Assembly (NCBI GenBank): GCA_937930275.1
Contig: CALGLM010000351.1
Coordinates: 1 to 17,275 of the forward strand
Length of the DNA: 17,275 nucleotides
Reading direction: 5' to 3'
Origin: an uncultured Ignavibacteria bacterium
GTDB lineage: Bacteria > Bacteroidota > Ignavibacteria > Ignavibacteriales > Melioribacteraceae
A program made the position numbers and the translations under genes. The notes below the pieces were generated by a model. That model made no database searches. It had not been told where the DNA came from and saw only the letters and a program-made list of their open reading frames with translations. Shown piece after piece: positions 7,248-16,493 of this stretch (position 1 is the stretch's first letter; the number at the start of each line of letters is the position of its first letter).

Positions 7248-7793
7248 TTATTTCATTGTTTTTAATACGTCAAGTACTTTAAATGTAATATCGTATTCCG
7301 GTTCACCATATAATAAAATAACTTCACCGGCTTTATTAAATACAAAAGTATAACCTAATTCTTGAGCTACTTTTTCAATAGCCGAGCGAATTTTTTGGTT
7401 AATAGGTGCAAATAATTCTTCTTGTTTTTTATTTAGTTCACCGTTTGTTCCAAATTTTGCTTCTTGAAAATTACGCATTTCTTGTTCTTTTTGAACTAAT
7501 CTTTGTTGTGCCTCTTGTTTTTGTGCATCTTTCATAGTATTTAGCTTTTTTTGAATATCCGCATAATCATTCTGTAAAGATGTGTACATGCTATCAATAG
7601 CTTTTCTCCAGTTAACTGCTAATGCTTCTAAATCGCTTTTTGCTTTAATTGCTAAAGAATACTGAGCTAATATTGCATCTGTATCAACATATCCGGTTTT
7701 TTGAACTTTAGCAGTAGTAGTAACTTCATTTGTTTGAGCTGATGCCGCTAAAATCGGCAATATTAAAAATAGAACAACTAATAGTTTTTTCAC
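7248..7793 (-). CDS. OmpH/Skp-family periplasmic chaperone, first copy
   Basis: This 181-residue periplasmic chaperone has a signal peptide (MKKLLVVLFLILPILAASAQ), a short TTT-rich linker, and then the Skp core from KTGYVDTDAILAQYS on. The central part (about 55-135) is a strongly charged Gln/Lys/Glu helical hairpin of the tentacle kind. The start codon is GTG (7793-7791), preceded at 5 nt by GAGAGG, one of the better ribosome binding sites in the operon. An ATG two bases upstream is out of frame and meets a TGA at once. The gene follows bamA by 33 nt, the usual Skp position in this group. See the second copy for shared motifs. Confidence 0.88.
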   Translation of the reverse strand: MKKLLVVLFLILPILAASAQTNEVTTTAKVQKTGYVDTDAILAQYSLAIKAKSDLEALAVNWRKAIDSMYTSLQNDYADIQKKLNTMKDAQKQEAQQRLVQKEQEMRNFQEAKFGTNGELNKKQEELFAPINQKIRSAIEKVAQELGYTFVFNKAGEVILLYGEPEYDITFKVLDVLKTMK

Positions 7794-7798
7794 ATTTA

Positions 7799-7804
7799 CC
7801 TCTC
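7799..7804 (-). promoter_or_regulatory. Shine-Dalgarno for the GTG-started first skp gene
   Basis: GAGAGG stands 5 nt before the GTG at 7793-7791. This spacing decides for the GTG, since no in-frame ATG exists before the signal peptide. Confidence 0.55.
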
Positions 7805-7826
7805 TTATATTTAATTCATTAATTTA

Positions 7827-10322
7827 TTAAAAACCTTTTCCAAATTGGAAGTGGAACAACCATTCGGGATCTTTTCCGTCAACCGACTTTCTATCAAAAC
7901 CATATCCAAAATCAAATCCTATTAAACCGATAGGATTAATTAATAATCTTGCACCTATACCAACCGATCTTTTCAAATCAAAGAAATCGAAATCAGATGC
8001 ATTTTTAAAAGTATTTCCCGCTTCGGCAAACAACAACAAATAAATCGGAATAGGTTCAAGCGCTAAAGCCCCTCTCAATTCCGCAGTATATTTTGCTTTT
8101 ACTCTACCACCAATTATATTCCCGTCACTATTAATAGGACCAACTGTTCTATCTTCATAACCGCGTAAAGGTGTTGTAGCTATAATTAAACCGTTACCGC
8201 CCATAAAGAAAAATTCGAATGGCTGAATAGATGTACCGGGGACAATTTCGTCCAAATAACCTACATCAATTCCTGTATAAAGCGTTATACGACTGGAATT
8301 GAATAATCTTCTGTACCAATCTGTAGTAAATTCAACTTTGTAATAATCTACGTCTCCGGGCAAAATTAAACCGCCGGATACTTCGGCATTTAACGAAACT
8401 TTTGAACCGCGTGACGGGAATATCGGATTATCAATATCATTTCTCGATATTCCTACCCCTAAGGTATATTGGCGAGTTAAGCCTTCATTATAATATCCTC
8501 TACCGTCAATAACATCGTTATATTGAAACTTAAATGAACCTTGTACATAAAAGTAGTTATCTGGCCAAGTTAAACGGCGACCTACCTTTACAGATCCGCC
8601 CGATTGTCTTAAATCGTAAATATATTTTTGACGAGTATCAAATACTTCAAATCCTACTAAAGTCGGAGTATCCATAAACCATGGTTCGGTAAATCCTAAT
8701 GTAAAAGTTCTAAAATAGTTTCCTACTCCAAACTGCCAATTAAAATTTAGTATCTGTCCGGCGCCCATTTGGAACGGTTCAGCAGCTGAAAAATTTGTTA
8801 ATGTAACACCTAAAGCACCGCTAAACCCATAACTTCCGCTATAGCCTATAGATGCATTTAAATAATCACTCGATTTTTCTTCAACTTTTAATATTAAATT
8901 TACCGTACTATCTGAAGTCGGTCTGTAATCAATTCCTTCTTGATACAATTTTTCAACGTTAAAATATTGAAGATTAGCCAATTGTTGAATACTTCTAAAT
9001 ATATTATTTCTGCTAAAATAATCTCCCGGTATTACGTAAAGTTCTCTTCTAATTACTTTATCCTTTGTTTTTGAGTTACCGGTTATTTCAACTTTGTTAA
9101 TCTTAAATCTATTATTTTCATTAACTTTAATGATAATACTTAGGGAGTCGTTAGCAACTTTTTCTTCTTTTAAATCCAAGTTAAATCCCAAATAACCGTT
9201 ATCTTGATATAATGAAGAAACATCTGTTTGTTTTTCATTAAAATAAAGATTTTTTTGAAATTTATCAAAGTCATAAACTTCCCCTTTGTAAACATCAAGC
9301 CGTTCGGTTAAAGCATCATCGGAATAAACTGTGTTTCCTTCCCAAATAATATCTTTAATTTTATACTGAGGACCTTCATTTACTTTTATTACAATATCAA
9401 CGCGTTTTTTATTTTCGTTGTAGATTAACGTATCGCTTAAAATTTCAAAATCGCGATATCCGTTTTTCTTGTAAAATTTATCCAATAGTTCTTTATCTTT
9501 TTTATAGTCTTCTTTTTTTAGTTTTCCCGAAACCCAAAATTTCCACCAAACAGCTTCACTTGTTTCGTCAAATTCGCTTTTTAATTCACCGGCAGTAAAA
9601 GAATTATTTCCTTCAAATTTTATTTCGTTTACTTTTACAACTTCTCCTTCTTCAATATCATAAACAAGCAAAACTCGTTCTCTCATTTTACCCAATACAT
9701 CCGTTTTACTATCGGAATCGTATTCATATTCCGTTTCAAATGTATTTTTAGGGTTATTATTATCTACCCAAGTAACAGTAATATATTTTTTAGAAGTATC
9801 TGCTTTAAGAAAACTATATTGAATAGGAGTAATAACGGAATTTAAAAATCCTTCATCAATATATAATTTTTTTATCTTTTCTTTTACTCTAAAAACATCT
9901 TGGTTTTTAAGTGTTTGACCCTTAACAAAATTAATCTTTGCATTAATATCGTCTTCATCAATTTCGTCATTCCCCTTTAAGTAAACTTTATCTGCCAATC
10001 GGGGAAATTCTTTAACTTTTATAACCAAAAAAACACCGTTATCAATTTGTTTTGCTACTTCAATAGCCACATCCGAAAAAATGTTCAAGTTCCATAGTCT
10101 TTTTATGGCGTTTATTGTTTCATCTCCGGGTACGTCAATTTCATCGTTAACTTTTAAACCGCTATTAGCAATAACAATTGTAGCATCTGTAGTTTTATTC
10201 CCTTCAACGGAAATACCTAAAATTTGAAAATGCTCTCTTGTTTGAGAAAATATAACGGCGGAAAATAGGAAAAATAGAAATAAACTATACTTCAGTAGTT
10301 TGCAGGAAATTGGTTTTTGCAT
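7827..10322 (-). CDS. bamA: outer membrane protein assembly factor BamA
   Basis: BamA is the outer-membrane Omp85 protein that folds and inserts beta-barrel proteins. From ATG 10322 it has 831 residues: signal peptide (hydrophobic 9-25, cleavage near FSQ 25-27), five POTRA repeats, then a C-terminal barrel (from about 480). Each POTRA shows a (E/K/T)GN turn: ISVEGNK, VYLKGND, IKFEGNN, IIWEGNT and VEITGNS. The barrel has NPIFPSRGSK and LRGYEDR (719-725), the (V/L)RG(F/Y) lid motif. The last residues, FHFQFGKGF, end in Phe, the BAM recognition signal. The frame stays open to a TTG at 10418, but that would put 32 charged residues before the signal peptide inside uppS. I therefore choose ATG 10322, which still overlaps uppS by 38 nt. 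Confidence 0.95.
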   Translation of the reverse strand: MQKPISCKLLKYSLFLFFLFSAVIFSQTREHFQILGISVEGNKTTDATIVIANSGLKVNDEIDVPGDETINAIKRLWNLNIFSDVAIEVAKQIDNGVFLVIKVKEFPRLADKVYLKGNDEIDEDDINAKINFVKGQTLKNQDVFRVKEKIKKLYIDEGFLNSVITPIQYSFLKADTSKKYITVTWVDNNNPKNTFETEYEYDSDSKTDVLGKMRERVLLVYDIEEGEVVKVNEIKFEGNNSFTAGELKSEFDETSEAVWWKFWVSGKLKKEDYKKDKELLDKFYKKNGYRDFEILSDTLIYNENKKRVDIVIKVNEGPQYKIKDIIWEGNTVYSDDALTERLDVYKGEVYDFDKFQKNLYFNEKQTDVSSLYQDNGYLGFNLDLKEEKVANDSLSIIIKVNENNRFKINKVEITGNSKTKDKVIRRELYVIPGDYFSRNNIFRSIQQLANLQYFNVEKLYQEGIDYRPTSDSTVNLILKVEEKSSDYLNASIGYSGSYGFSGALGVTLTNFSAAEPFQMGAGQILNFNWQFGVGNYFRTFTLGFTEPWFMDTPTLVGFEVFDTRQKYIYDLRQSGGSVKVGRRLTWPDNYFYVQGSFKFQYNDVIDGRGYYNEGLTRQYTLGVGISRNDIDNPIFPSRGSKVSLNAEVSGGLILPGDVDYYKVEFTTDWYRRLFNSSRITLYTGIDVGYLDEIVPGTSIQPFEFFFMGGNGLIIATTPLRGYEDRTVGPINSDGNIIGGRVKAKYTAELRGALALEPIPIYLLLFAEAGNTFKNASDFDFFDLKRSVGIGARLLINPIGLIGFDFGYGFDRKSVDGKDPEWLFHFQFGKGF

Positions 10323-11109
10323 TCTTATTCTTTGAATTTTTTGAAATCTGTTCACTAACAAGTCCAAATCTTCGCTCTCTTTTTTGATAATCTTTAATAG
10401 CCTCAAGCAAACAAGCAAAATTAAAATCGGGCCACAATGTTTTGGTTACGTAAATTTCCGAATATGCTATTTGCCATAACAGAAAATTACTTACTCGCAT
10501 TTCGCCCCCGCTGCGTATCATTAAATCAGGGTCAGGTATATCTTTTGTGTATAAATGATTTGATATTAAGTCTTCATCAATTTCATCACTACTAAATTCA
10601 CCTTTTTCAACTTTTTTTGCTATATCAATTATTGCTTGTTTTAATTCTGTTCTTCCGCTGTAACTTAATGCCAAATTAAGTGTCATTCTTGTATTTCCGG
10701 AAGTTTTTTTCATGCTGTCGTTTAATTCTTTTTGCACTATATTCGGCAGCAAACTTATCTCCCCAATAGTTGTTAGTCTTATGTTATTTTCATGCAACGA
10801 ATTTGTTTCGTTATGCAGACTTTTTACAATAAGACGCATTAGTGTAGTCACTTCTTCTTGGGGTCTTTTCCAATTTTCTGTAGAAAAAGTGTATAATGTT
10901 AAGTATTTAACACCAAGCTGAGTGCAAATTTCTACCATCTCTCTAACTACCTCTACACCTTTTTTATGCCCGGCAACGCGTGGTAATCCTCTTTGTTTAG
11001 CCCATCTTCCGTTTCCGTCCATAATTATGGCAATATGGTTAGGCACGTTTCCTAATACTTTAACCTTTTCAATTTCTTTAATTACTTCTTCGGTTAAATA
11101 CTTATTCAA
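10285..11109 (-). CDS. uppS: undecaprenyl-diphosphate synthase (cis-prenyltransferase)
   Basis: UppS condenses isopentenyl diphosphate with farnesyl diphosphate to the C55 carrier used for peptidoglycan and O-antigen. The 274-residue protein has every family block: HIAIIMDGNGRWA (25-37, catalytic Asp31), GHKKG, YTFSTENWKRP, LSYSGRTEL and the C-terminal RSGGEMRVSNFLLWQ with LWPDF. The start is TTG (11109-11107). A TAA stands four codons upstream in frame and the next Met is already in the active-site motif. AAGAGAAAAGA precedes it as a weak ribosome binding site. The last 25 or so residues form a polar Lys/Asn-rich tail beyond the usual end, encoded partly in the stretch that overlaps bamA. 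First gene of the operon. Confidence 0.95.
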   Translation of the reverse strand: MNKYLTEEVIKEIEKVKVLGNVPNHIAIIMDGNGRWAKQRGLPRVAGHKKGVEVVREMVEICTQLGVKYLTLYTFSTENWKRPQEEVTTLMRLIVKSLHNETNSLHENNIRLTTIGEISLLPNIVQKELNDSMKKTSGNTRMTLNLALSYSGRTELKQAIIDIAKKVEKGEFSSDEIDEDLISNHLYTKDIPDPDLMIRSGGEMRVSNFLLWQIAYSEIYVTKTLWPDFNFACLLEAIKDYQKRERRFGLVSEQISKNSKNKNAKTNFLQTTEV

Positions 11110-11141
11110 TCTTTTCTCTTAAAATTTAAAATTAACTTTAC

Positions 11142-11170
11142 AAAATAAAGGTTACAGTGCAAAATGTCAA
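11142..11170 (-). promoter_or_regulatory. sigma70-type promoter of the envelope operon
   Basis: On the minus strand a TTGACA (11170-11165) is followed by a 17-nt spacer and TATTTT (11147-11142). Transcription would start near 11135, leaving about 26 nt of leader before the uppS TTG. A perfect -35 and ideal spacing, in the only sizeable gap upstream of the operon, make this a good candidate. It is seen in the sequence, not measured. Confidence 0.55.
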
Positions 11171-11312
11171 GATTTGACAAATTTTATACCAAATTAATCA
11201 AATTTTGAGGTTACCAACTTTAACATCATCATTTTAATTTTGTGCCCATTTTTTTTAATATTTTTTAATTTTCCATAAATTTTTGTAATATTTAAACTTA
11301 GGGTAATTTTTA

Positions 11313-11341
11313 TTGACCTTTGTTTATGAACAAAATTTATT
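11313..11341 (+). promoter_or_regulatory. possible promoter of the YyaL-like gene
   Basis: TTGACC (11313-11318), a 17-nt spacer and TTTATT (11336-11341) would start transcription near 11348, about 27 nt before the ATG. The -10 matches the consensus at only four of six bases in an AT-rich background, so this is tentative. Confidence 0.35.
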
Positions 11342-11374
11342 TTTTTTAAGTTAAAAAATAAAACAGAGAAACGT

Positions 11375-13423
11375 ATGAATACATCACCAAATAAATTAAT
11401 TAATGAAAAAAGCCCATACTTATTACAACATGCTTATAATCCCGTAAACTGGTTTACTTGGAGCGATGAAGCCTTCAATTTAGCAAAAGAATTAAACAAA
11501 CCAATATTTTTATCAATTGGTTATTCAACTTGCCATTGGTGTCATGTAATGGCTCATGAATCGTTTGAAAACAAAATTATTGCCGATTACTTAAATCAAA
11601 ATTTTGTTTCAATAAAATTAGATAGAGAAGAACACCCAGAAATTGATAATATTTACATGCATATTTGTCAAATGGTAAACGGAAACGGAGGTTGGCCCCT
11701 TTCTGTTTTTATGGATTTTAATCAAAAACCATTTTTTGTAAACACTTATTTCCCTCCTGATGATAGGCACGGAAGAATTGGATTTTTAACATTATTAAAA
11801 AGAATTAATGATTTTTGGATAAATGAACCCGAGAAAATTGCTGCAAGTATTAATGCATTATCTGATTCCGCACAATTTACTTTTTATAAAAATCCGGTTA
11901 TTCCCTTTAATAATGCAATAATTGATAATTTATTTGAAGCACTTTTTAATAGTTTCGACAAAGTTAACGGAGGATTTGGAACAGCACCTAAATTCCCCTC
12001 TCCTCAAAATTTTTTGTTTTTATTATCATATTCAATTGTAAAAAACAATAACGTGGCAATTGAAATTGTCGAAAACACACTAAAAAAAATGCGAAACGGC
12101 GGAATTTTTGATCAAATTGGATCTGGATTTCATCGCTACTCTACAGATAAAAAATGGTTACTTCCTCATTTCGAGAAGATGTTATACGATCAGGCAATGC
12201 TTATACTTGCTTATACCCAAACTTATAAATTGACCGGCAATAATTTTTATAGAGACGTTACATACCAAATAATTAAATTCTTAAAAACTGAATTACTTTC
12301 GCCGGAAGGAGCTTTTTATTCCGCAATTGATGCCGATAGTGACGGTGAAGAAGGTAAATTTTATACATGGAGTTTTGACGAATTAAAAGAATTTTTACCC
12401 AATAATTTACAGAATACTTTTTTTAACTACTTTAATATTACGGAAGAAGGTAACTTTGAAGACGAACGAACTCGAAAAAAAATCGGTAAAAATATCCTAC
12501 ACATAACCGAATATGATGAAGCGATTTCTAAAAATTTTGAACATATATTACAAGACTTGTATTACAAACGATCGAGCAGAGTTCACCCGATAACTGATAC
12601 AAAAATCTTAACTGATTGGAATGGTTTAATTATTTGGGCATTAGCCGAGTCAGGAGTAATTTTTAAGGATAATAGTCTTATTAACATCGCAGAAAATTGT
12701 CTTAACTTTATAAAGTTTAATCTAATTGATGAAAACAATAAGCTGTTACACAGATTTATTGACGGCGAAAAAGGATTAGAGGCAACAGCAGATGATTATG
12801 CCTTTTTAATAAAAGGGTTATTAACGTTACACAAAGCTGCAAATAAAATTGAATATCTACTATTTGCAATAAACCTAAATGACACGTTTATTGATGAATT
12901 TTGGGATGAAGAAAATTACGGATTCTATTTTTCTCCAAAATCAGGGAAAAAACTTTTAACTCGAAGTAAACAATATTTTGATAATGCAATACCTTCGGCA
13001 AATTCAATTGCAGGAACTAATTTACTTGAACTGTATTCATTGACCGGTGAAAACAAATATATTAGTTATTACGAAAATTTACTAAAGGCTTATGATGATG
13101 AAACGGTAAAATATACTCGTTCATTAAGCATGTTAATTACATCTTATCTAATATATAAAAACGGATTTATCGATATAATTATTGCCGAAAACAATAACCG
13201 GAATAAAGCACAACAATTTTTGGACTATATACATGCAAATGTAAAATTGCCTTATACATTAATTTATTTAACTGAAGAAAATTTTACGCAATATAAACAT
13301 ATTGCTCCTTTTATTAAATCATTTAATACGAACAAAGAAGATGCATATATATATGTATGCAAAAACGGAACTTGTAATTTGCCGACAAATGATTTTCTAC
13401 AATTAAAATATTTCGATTTCTAA
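11375..13423 (+). CDS. thioredoxin-domain protein of the YyaL/SSP411 (DUF255) family
   Basis: This 682-residue protein, the usual family length, has two parts. Residues 1-about 165 are the DUF255 thioredoxin-like domain, opening with [15 protein letters not shown] and NPVNW. The active-site pair is Cys53/Cys56 in STCHWCHVM, followed by [15 protein letters not shown] and the GGWP(L)SVF loop. The rest is an (alpha/alpha)6 barrel like that of N-acylglucosamine epimerases, with [36 protein letters not shown] and [16 protein letters not shown]. The C-terminus carries the small CKNGTC pair common in this family. There is no signal peptide, so it acts in the cytoplasm. The family is conserved from bacteria to man (SPATA20) and its biochemical role is not settled. 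It is the first plus-strand gene, divergent from the envelope operon. The ribosome binding site is weak (ACAGAG). Confidence 0.9.
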   Translation: MNTSPNKLINEKSPYLLQHAYNPVNWFTWSDEAFNLAKELNKPIFLSIGYSTCHWCHVMAHESFENKIIADYLNQNFVSIKLDREEHPEIDNIYMHICQMVNGNGGWPLSVFMDFNQKPFFVNTYFPPDDRHGRIGFLTLLKRINDFWINEPEKIAASINALSDSAQFTFYKNPVIPFNNAIIDNLFEALFNSFDKVNGGFGTAPKFPSPQNFLFLLSYSIVKNNNVAIEIVENTLKKMRNGGIFDQIGSGFHRYSTDKKWLLPHFEKMLYDQAMLILAYTQTYKLTGNNFYRDVTYQIIKFLKTELLSPEGAFYSAIDADSDGEEGKFYTWSFDELKEFLPNNLQNTFFNYFNITEEGNFEDERTRKKIGKNILHITEYDEAISKNFEHILQDLYYKRSSRVHPITDTKILTDWNGLIIWALAESGVIFKDNSLINIAENCLNFIKFNLIDENNKLLHRFIDGEKGLEATADDYAFLIKGLLTLHKAANKIEYLLFAINLNDTFIDEFWDEENYGFYFSPKSGKKLLTRSKQYFDNAIPSANSIAGTNLLELYSLTGENKYISYYENLLKAYDDETVKYTRSLSMLITSYLIYKNGFIDIIIAENNNRNKAQQFLDYIHANVKLPYTLIYLTEENFTQYKHIAPFIKSFNTNKEDAYIYVCKNGTCNLPTNDFLQLKYFDF

Positions 13424-13467
13424 GCTTTTTTTTATATTTTTACAATATATTTTATTTCGGAATTATT

Positions 13468-14955
13468 ATGAAAAAATTAGTATATTTAATTCAGTTAACG
13501 GTTTTTTTACTTTCAATTTCTTCTATAATGAGCATTAATGCGCAAAATAACAATTATTTTAAGAACATTGATATTAATTCAATGATGAATAACGTTAGTT
13601 ATTTTTCATCACCTGAATTGGAAGGAAGGATTGCTGCAAGTAAAGGATATTTTTTAGCCGCAGAATTTAGTGCCAATTGGTTTAAAAAGTATGGAATAAA
13701 ACCAATACAGGAAAATTCATATTATCAACCGTTTAAAGTTGAATATAATGAAATAAAAGAACCGATTTTATTAAAGCTTATTGATAATGAAAAAACAAAG
13801 GAATATAAATTAGGGCGCGATTTTATTTTTCGCGGTTTTACGGGGGGTGGTAATGTTACAGGTGAAGTTGTTTTTTGCGGTTACGGAATAAGCCAACCTG
13901 AAATAGGTTATGATGATTATAGCGGTATTGATGTAAAAGATAAAATTGTGTTGGTCTTTAAATATCATCCTTGTTGGAATTTGGAAGGGGAAAAATTTGT
14001 TAACGCAAACCCTCGTGAAAAAGCTTTTATTGCATTTAAGCACGGAGCAAAAGCTATATTTTTTGTTTCTTTCCCCAACGATAAAACACCTCAAAAACCG
14101 ATAGGAAGCGTTATTAGCGGAAGCGGCGAACAAAACGAAAATTTCCCTGAGGTTCACATTGATTTGCCCGTTGCTAATGATTTTTTTGATGGCACGGAAT
14201 ATACTCTTAAAAGTTTGCAAACCGAAATAGATTCAATAAAAAAACCTCACTCTGTAAACTTAAATAAAAAAGCAAATGTTATAGTAAACGCAAAATATAC
14301 TAAAGAAAAAGAAACAGTAAATATAATAGGTTTTATACCCGGTTGTGATGATAAATTAAAAGATGAATATGTAATTTTAGGCGCACATTTAGATCATGTC
14401 GGAAAGCAAGGGGATACTTTATATTTCCCGGGTGCTAATGATAATGCAAGCGGCTCTGCTGCTCTATTGGAAGTTGCAAAAGCTTTTAGCCTTGCAGAGT
14501 TAAAGTCAAAAAGGACTTTAGTTTTTATTTTGTTTTCCAGTGAAGAAAGCGGTTTGCTTGGTGCCGAGTATTACGTAAATAATCCGATATTCCCATTAGA
14601 AAAAACTGTGGCTATGCTTAATATGGATTGTATAGGGTACGGTGATAGCATTCAATTAGGAAACGGCAAAAGCAGCCCTATTTTATGGGAACTTGCTAAA
14701 AATATCGATAAACAAACTGATAACTATACAGTAGCCCAAACCTGGGAAGGAGGAGGTGCAGATGCCACACCGTTCCACCAAAAAGGAATTCCAACGCTTT
14801 ATTTTGTAACAACTAATAGTTACGATCATTTACACTATATGACGGATAAACCGGAAACATTAAATAAGGAACTGTACCATAAACTTACAAAATTAGTTTA
14901 CCTTACTTTGAAAGAGTTGGGTGCGGGTAATTATTTAAGAGAACCGGTCAAGTAA
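13468..14955 (+). CDS. secreted M28-family zinc metallopeptidase
   Basis: This 495-residue protein is likely a periplasmic or secreted aminopeptidase. It has a signal peptide (hydrophobic 4-22, cleavage near NAQ 24-26). Residues about 120-265 resemble an inserted PA-like domain (GEVVFCGYGI...YDDYSGIDVKDKIVLV). From 283 on comes the M28 catalytic domain. The two-zinc site can be read off: His307 in GAHLDH, Asp325 in GANDNASG, general base Glu359 and ligand Glu360 in SSEESGLLG, Asp387 in LNMDCIG, and a C-terminal His, probably His456 in DHLHYMTD. All are intact, so it should be active. The gene lies 44 nt after the YyaL-like gene with no obvious promoter, so it may share its transcript. Substrate is not predictable. 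Confidence 0.9.
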   Translation: MKKLVYLIQLTVFLLSISSIMSINAQNNNYFKNIDINSMMNNVSYFSSPELEGRIAASKGYFLAAEFSANWFKKYGIKPIQENSYYQPFKVEYNEIKEPILLKLIDNEKTKEYKLGRDFIFRGFTGGGNVTGEVVFCGYGISQPEIGYDDYSGIDVKDKIVLVFKYHPCWNLEGEKFVNANPREKAFIAFKHGAKAIFFVSFPNDKTPQKPIGSVISGSGEQNENFPEVHIDLPVANDFFDGTEYTLKSLQTEIDSIKKPHSVNLNKKANVIVNAKYTKEKETVNIIGFIPGCDDKLKDEYVILGAHLDHVGKQGDTLYFPGANDNASGSAALLEVAKAFSLAELKSKRTLVFILFSSEESGLLGAEYYVNNPIFPLEKTVAMLNMDCIGYGDSIQLGNGKSSPILWELAKNIDKQTDNYTVAQTWEGGGADATPFHQKGIPTLYFVTTNSYDHLHYMTDKPETLNKELYHKLTKLVYLTLKELGAGNYLREPVK

Positions 14956-15138
14956 TCTAAAAAAAGCGAACAGTAAATTTTTAGGTGCCCCATATTTTTA
15001 AATGGTATAATAAGGCGATAATATTTATGTATAATTTTTACGCCCCTAAAGCACTTATTCATCAATAAATATGCAAATTAAATTATTCACTAAATTTAAT
15101 ATCGGTTTAATCATTATCAGAATTCTAAATTTAATAAT
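14956..15138. other. convergent spacer between the peptidase gene and hisIE
   Basis: These 183 AT-rich bases separate two genes that end toward each other. No compact hairpin followed by a T-run is visible on either strand, so I cannot name a terminator. It has a 12-base direct repeat CTAAATTTAATA (15090-15101 and 15125-15136), which is weak in such a biased sequence. No reading frame or RNA gene is supported. Confidence 0.5.
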
Positions 15139-15741
15139 TTACATTTTATGTCTTTCAGTTAATTTACCGGCTATTTCATTAATACCAATTTCTTTTTGCA
15201 CAAGCATTACAAATAAGTGGTAAATTAAATCACTTACTTCATTTATAATTTCATCTTTATCATTATTTTTTGCTGCTATTACGGTTTCAATTGCTTCTTC
15301 TCCTACTTTTTGGATTATCCGGTTTTCACCGCGTAAAAATAGCTTTGTAGTATATGAGTTTTCGGGCATTTTTTCTTTTCTATCTGTTATTAAATCAAAC
15401 AATAAATTGAAAAAATTAATACTGTTTTTTTCTATTCCAAAACAACTATAATTACCTGTATGACAAGTGTTGCCCAAAGGGTTTGCATAAATCAACAATG
15501 TGTCTTTATCGCAATCTGCAATTATATTTTTAACAATTAAATAATCACCCGATGTTTCACCTTTTGTCCATAATCTATTTTTTGTTCTACTGTAAAAAGT
15601 TACTCTGCCTGTTGCAATAGTTTTATCATATGCCTCTTCGTTCATAAATCCAAGCATCAAAGTTTGATTTGTTACTTCATCAACAATAACCGCAGGAATT
15701 AACCCGTTCATTTTTTCAAAATTCAAATTTTCCGAATTCAT
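15139..15741 (-). CDS. hisIE: bifunctional phosphoribosyl-AMP cyclohydrolase / phosphoribosyl-ATP pyrophosphatase
   Basis: This enzyme catalyses steps 2 and 3 of histidine synthesis: the C-terminal HisE part hydrolyses PR-ATP and the N-terminal HisI part opens the adenine ring. HisI (1-about 105) shows TFYSR..NRLWTKGETSG (48-65), the metal site D.D.D around DCDKD (76-80) and CHTGNYSC (93-100). Its zinc cysteines would be Cys77, Cys93 and Cys100. HisE (about 112-200) shows QKVGEEAIETVIAAK (144-158) and NEVSDLIYHLFVML (167-180), the acidic metal-binding helices of the all-alpha NTP pyrophosphatase fold. The 200-residue length is that of the common fusion. Its ATG overlaps the hisF TGA by 4 nt. 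It appears to be the last gene of the his operon, as the next gene to the left converges on it. Confidence 0.96.
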   Translation of the reverse strand: MNSENLNFEKMNGLIPAVIVDEVTNQTLMLGFMNEEAYDKTIATGRVTFYSRTKNRLWTKGETSGDYLIVKNIIADCDKDTLLIYANPLGNTCHTGNYSCFGIEKNSINFFNLLFDLITDRKEKMPENSYTTKLFLRGENRIIQKVGEEAIETVIAAKNNDKDEIINEVSDLIYHLFVMLVQKEIGINEIAGKLTERHKM

Positions 15742-16493
15742 ATTCTAACCTTTATTCCTTTATCTTTTAAGTATAATTTTAGATCATTAATTTTTAGTTT
15801 ATTAAAATGAAATAAACCGGCAGCCAAACAAGCAGTTACTTTTGTAAAAACAAATGCATCATAAAAATCTTCTTTTTTGCCAGCTCCGCCACTTGCAATT
15901 ACCGGAACTTTAACACTGTTAGTTATTTCATTTAATATTTCCAAATCGTACCCTTCATTCGTACCGTCTTTATCCATTGAAGTTAATAATATTTCCCCTG
16001 CACCCAAATTAACAACTTTTTTGCACCAATTAACGGCTTCTAAATCGGTCTTTTCTTTCCCGCCTTTTACGTACACAATATATTTATTCCCCTCTTTTTT
16101 TACATCAACAGCTACAACAATAGCTTGACTTCCAAACTGCTTGGCAGCAATATTTATTAAATTTGGATTTTTGACAACAGAACTATTCATAGATACTTTA
16201 TCTGCTCCTGCCTTTAGCAGTTCTTCAATGTCATGCAACGAGCTAATACCGCCTCCTATTGTATATGGAATTCGTATTACTTTGCCCACTTCTTCGGCAA
16301 GTTTTATAATTGTTTTACGTTTTTCTTCGGTTGCGGTAATATCTAAAAACACAAGTTCGTCTGCTCCCTCTTCATAATATCGTTTAGCCAACTCTACCGC
16401 ATTTCCCGCACTTTGTAGATTTATAAAATTTGTGCCTTTAACAACTTCTCCGTCTTTTACGTCCAAACACGGAATAATTCTCTTTTTAAGCAA
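15738..16493 (-). CDS. hisF: imidazole glycerol phosphate synthase, cyclase subunit
   Basis: HisF takes ammonia from its partner HisH and cyclises PRFAR to imidazole glycerol phosphate and AICAR. The 251-residue (beta/alpha)8 barrel carries catalytic Asp11 in RIIPCLDVKDG and Asp130 in VVAVDVK, the phosphate loops TIGGGI (78-83) and ASGGAG, and LLTSMDKDGT. The start is TTG (16493-16491). It gives the canonical MLKKRIIPCLDV N-terminus and has AGGAG 10 nt upstream, so it overlaps the hisA end by 8 nt. Its TGA overlaps the hisIE ATG. All active-site residues are present. Confidence 0.96.
   Translation of the reverse strand: MLKKRIIPCLDVKDGEVVKGTNFINLQSAGNAVELAKRYYEEGADELVFLDITATEEKRKTIIKLAEEVGKVIRIPYTIGGGISSLHDIEELLKAGADKVSMNSSVVKNPNLINIAAKQFGSQAIVVAVDVKKEGNKYIVYVKGGKEKTDLEAVNWCKKVVNLGAGEILLTSMDKDGTNEGYDLEILNEITNSVKVPVIASGGAGKKEDFYDAFVFTKVTACLAAGLFHFNKLKINDLKLYLKDKGIKVRI

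Larger units (their letters stand above)
11110..11374. other. divergent intergenic region between uppS and the YyaL-like gene
   Basis: These 265 bases are very AT-rich, with several T-tracts (around 11250-11270 and 11340-11348). They hold a good promoter for uppS and a weaker one for the plus-strand gene. The -35 of the uppS promoter is half of a small palindrome (TGTCAA-GAT-TTGACA, 11165-11179). I find no open reading frame or RNA gene in it. Confidence 0.6.

Noticed and set aside
8417..8453. 9-bp inverted repeat in bamA (GGAATATCG / CGATATTCC, 19-nt loop)
   Set aside because: Arms this short with a long loop are expected by chance several times in a window this size, and the codons specify a conserved BamA motif.
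10323..10418. Longer bamA start at TTG 10418
   Set aside because: It would add a charged stretch before the signal peptide, and the added codons lie entirely inside conserved uppS sequence.
13810..14220. 136-codon minus-strand frame inside the M28 peptidase gene
   Set aside because: No recognisable motif, no start signals, and it is antisense to a gene with intact catalytic residues.
14956..15060. Possible terminator pairing TTTAGG with CCTAAA around 14980-15050
   Set aside because: Six pairs with a loop of over 50 bases and no following T-run do not make a credible terminator.
15090..15136. Direct repeat CTAAATTTAATA twice, 35 bases apart
   Set aside because: Low complexity in an AT-rich spacer; no third copy, no target-site or attachment-site context.
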